This document shows positions 63,487 to 64,000 of a DNA stretch of 64,000 bases, piece by piece (position 1 is the stretch's first letter; each line of letters begins with the position of its first letter). The DNA is from PGYT01 sp963675055 (GTDB lineage Bacteria > Bacteroidota > Ignavibacteria > Ignavibacteriales > Melioribacteraceae): the NCBI GenBank assembly GCA_963675055.2, contig CAXXJE010000002.1:124001-188000 (forward strand), in the 5' to 3' direction. The position numbers and the translations under genes are program-made. The notes below the pieces were generated by a model, which was given only the letters and a program-made list of their open reading frames with translations, ran no database searches and was not told where the DNA came from.

Positions 63487-63630
63487 ATATCCCCCGATTT
63501 AATTGACAAACCTATCAATTACTCAAAAATTGTTCCGAATCGGGAAATGCAATTTATCGCCATGAGGAAGGTATGGAATCCATTCAAACGAAAATTTTGC
63601 ACAGAGTATGAAAATAATAGATAAACAAAC

Positions 63631-64000
63631 CTAATCAGTTCCTAGTCTTTTTAACATTTCTAACGCGTTTGAATTTTCGGGATTCAACTGCAACGACTTT
63701 CTGTAATTTTGTATCGCCATATCCCTATTGCCATCTTTCATATAAGCCTCACCAAGACTGTCATAAACATTAGCAGAATTCGGATAGAGTTCAACATTTA
63801 GACATAACAACGCAAAGGCAGCATCCAAATTATTCTGATTCATTTTTTCGTATCCCATGGAATTGATATACCCTTCGGCCATTTTCATGCGCCTGATAAA
63901 TTCGATACCCTTTTCAATTTCATCGTTGTTTAATGCCCGTGTGGCAAGATAGTACATTAGTCCCTCGGGAATTTCCACTTCAAATCCATATTTAAAACTA
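63631..64000 (-). CDS. TPR-containing protein, 5-prime end beyond the window
   Basis: The C-terminal 123 codons are visible; the frame stays open to the right edge, so the gene is partial. Tetratricopeptide repeats are clear (NVELYPNSANVYDSLGEAYMKDGNRDMAIQNYRKSLQLNPENSNALEMLKRL). The preceding YGFEVEIPEGLMYYLATRALNN segment is like the linker in FCB exported hydrolases that end in TPR repeats, so it may belong to an esterase-type hydrolase. That cannot be settled here. Confidence 0.75.
   Translation of the reverse strand, partial: SFKYGFEVEIPEGLMYYLATRALNNDEIEKGIEFIRRMKMAEGYINSMGYEKMNQNNLDAAFALLCLNVELYPNSANVYDSLGEAYMKDGNRDMAIQNYRKSLQLNPENSNALEMLKRLGTD

Noticed and set aside
1..64000. CRISPR arrays, transposase genes, prophage genes, tRNA or rRNA genes
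   Set aside because: None was recognised on either strand. No regularly spaced direct repeats or cloverleaf-like segments were seen, although short RNA genes could be missed by eye.

Overview
The window comes from a moderately AT-rich bacterium of the Fibrobacterota-Chlorobiota-Bacteroidota (FCB) group. Five genes or fragments carry a type IX secretion C-terminal sorting domain (NYPNPFNP, then LGREVATLVN). There are also a TonB receptor/DUF4249 pair, DUF2911 proteins and TAnnTTTG-type -7 boxes. A LysW-dependent lysine operon beside an acetylated arginine operon points towards an Ignavibacteria-like lineage rather than classical Bacteroidetes. That placement is inference; no rRNA or tRNA gene was seen.

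Layout. 316-4225 (minus) is a stress operon: YceI, MarR regulator, pirin, ring-cleaving dioxygenase, cupin and carboxylesterase. It resembles the Bacillus MhqR quinone-detoxification regulon and has a palindrome-rich promoter. 4450-11835 (minus) is argC-argJ-argB-argD-argR-argG-argH. 12257-18167 (minus) is lysW, homocitrate synthase, lysX, lysY, a class II glutamine amidotransferase, lysZ and lysJ. 18460-24862 (minus) is a TolC/MFP/RND efflux operon ending in a divergent crotonase. 25055-30100 holds an M28 peptidase, a DUF4249 protein and a TonB receptor. 30262-36886 holds an EamA transporter, a chemotaxis-receptor remnant, lipoproteins, another M28 peptidase and type IX secreted proteins. 37045-42124 holds a long-form IspH, a GxxExxY protein, a DUF2911 protein, a broken PLP-enzyme gene and an aldo/keto reductase. 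42263-46550 holds surface-protein paralogues and a probable deglycation pair. A probable 6S-like RNA lies at about 46644-46907. 47004-54956 holds glgA, a phosphoesterase, glutaredoxin, groES, a two-component pair and a radical SAM protein. 54988-64000 holds secreted proteins, a LytS/LytT-type pair, an rRNA methyltransferase and a TPR protein cut by the window edge.

The most unusual observation is that four type IX sorting domains each carry a short in-frame palindromic insert in the same hairpin loop. The inserts differ in sequence and include a perfect 28-bp palindrome. They resemble mobile palindromic elements that use a tolerant loop of secreted proteins as a landing site. Other notable points are the amidotransferase inside the LysW operon, a homocitrate synthase without a canonical start codon, the rod-shaped RNA candidate, and well-formed operator and promoter arrangements.
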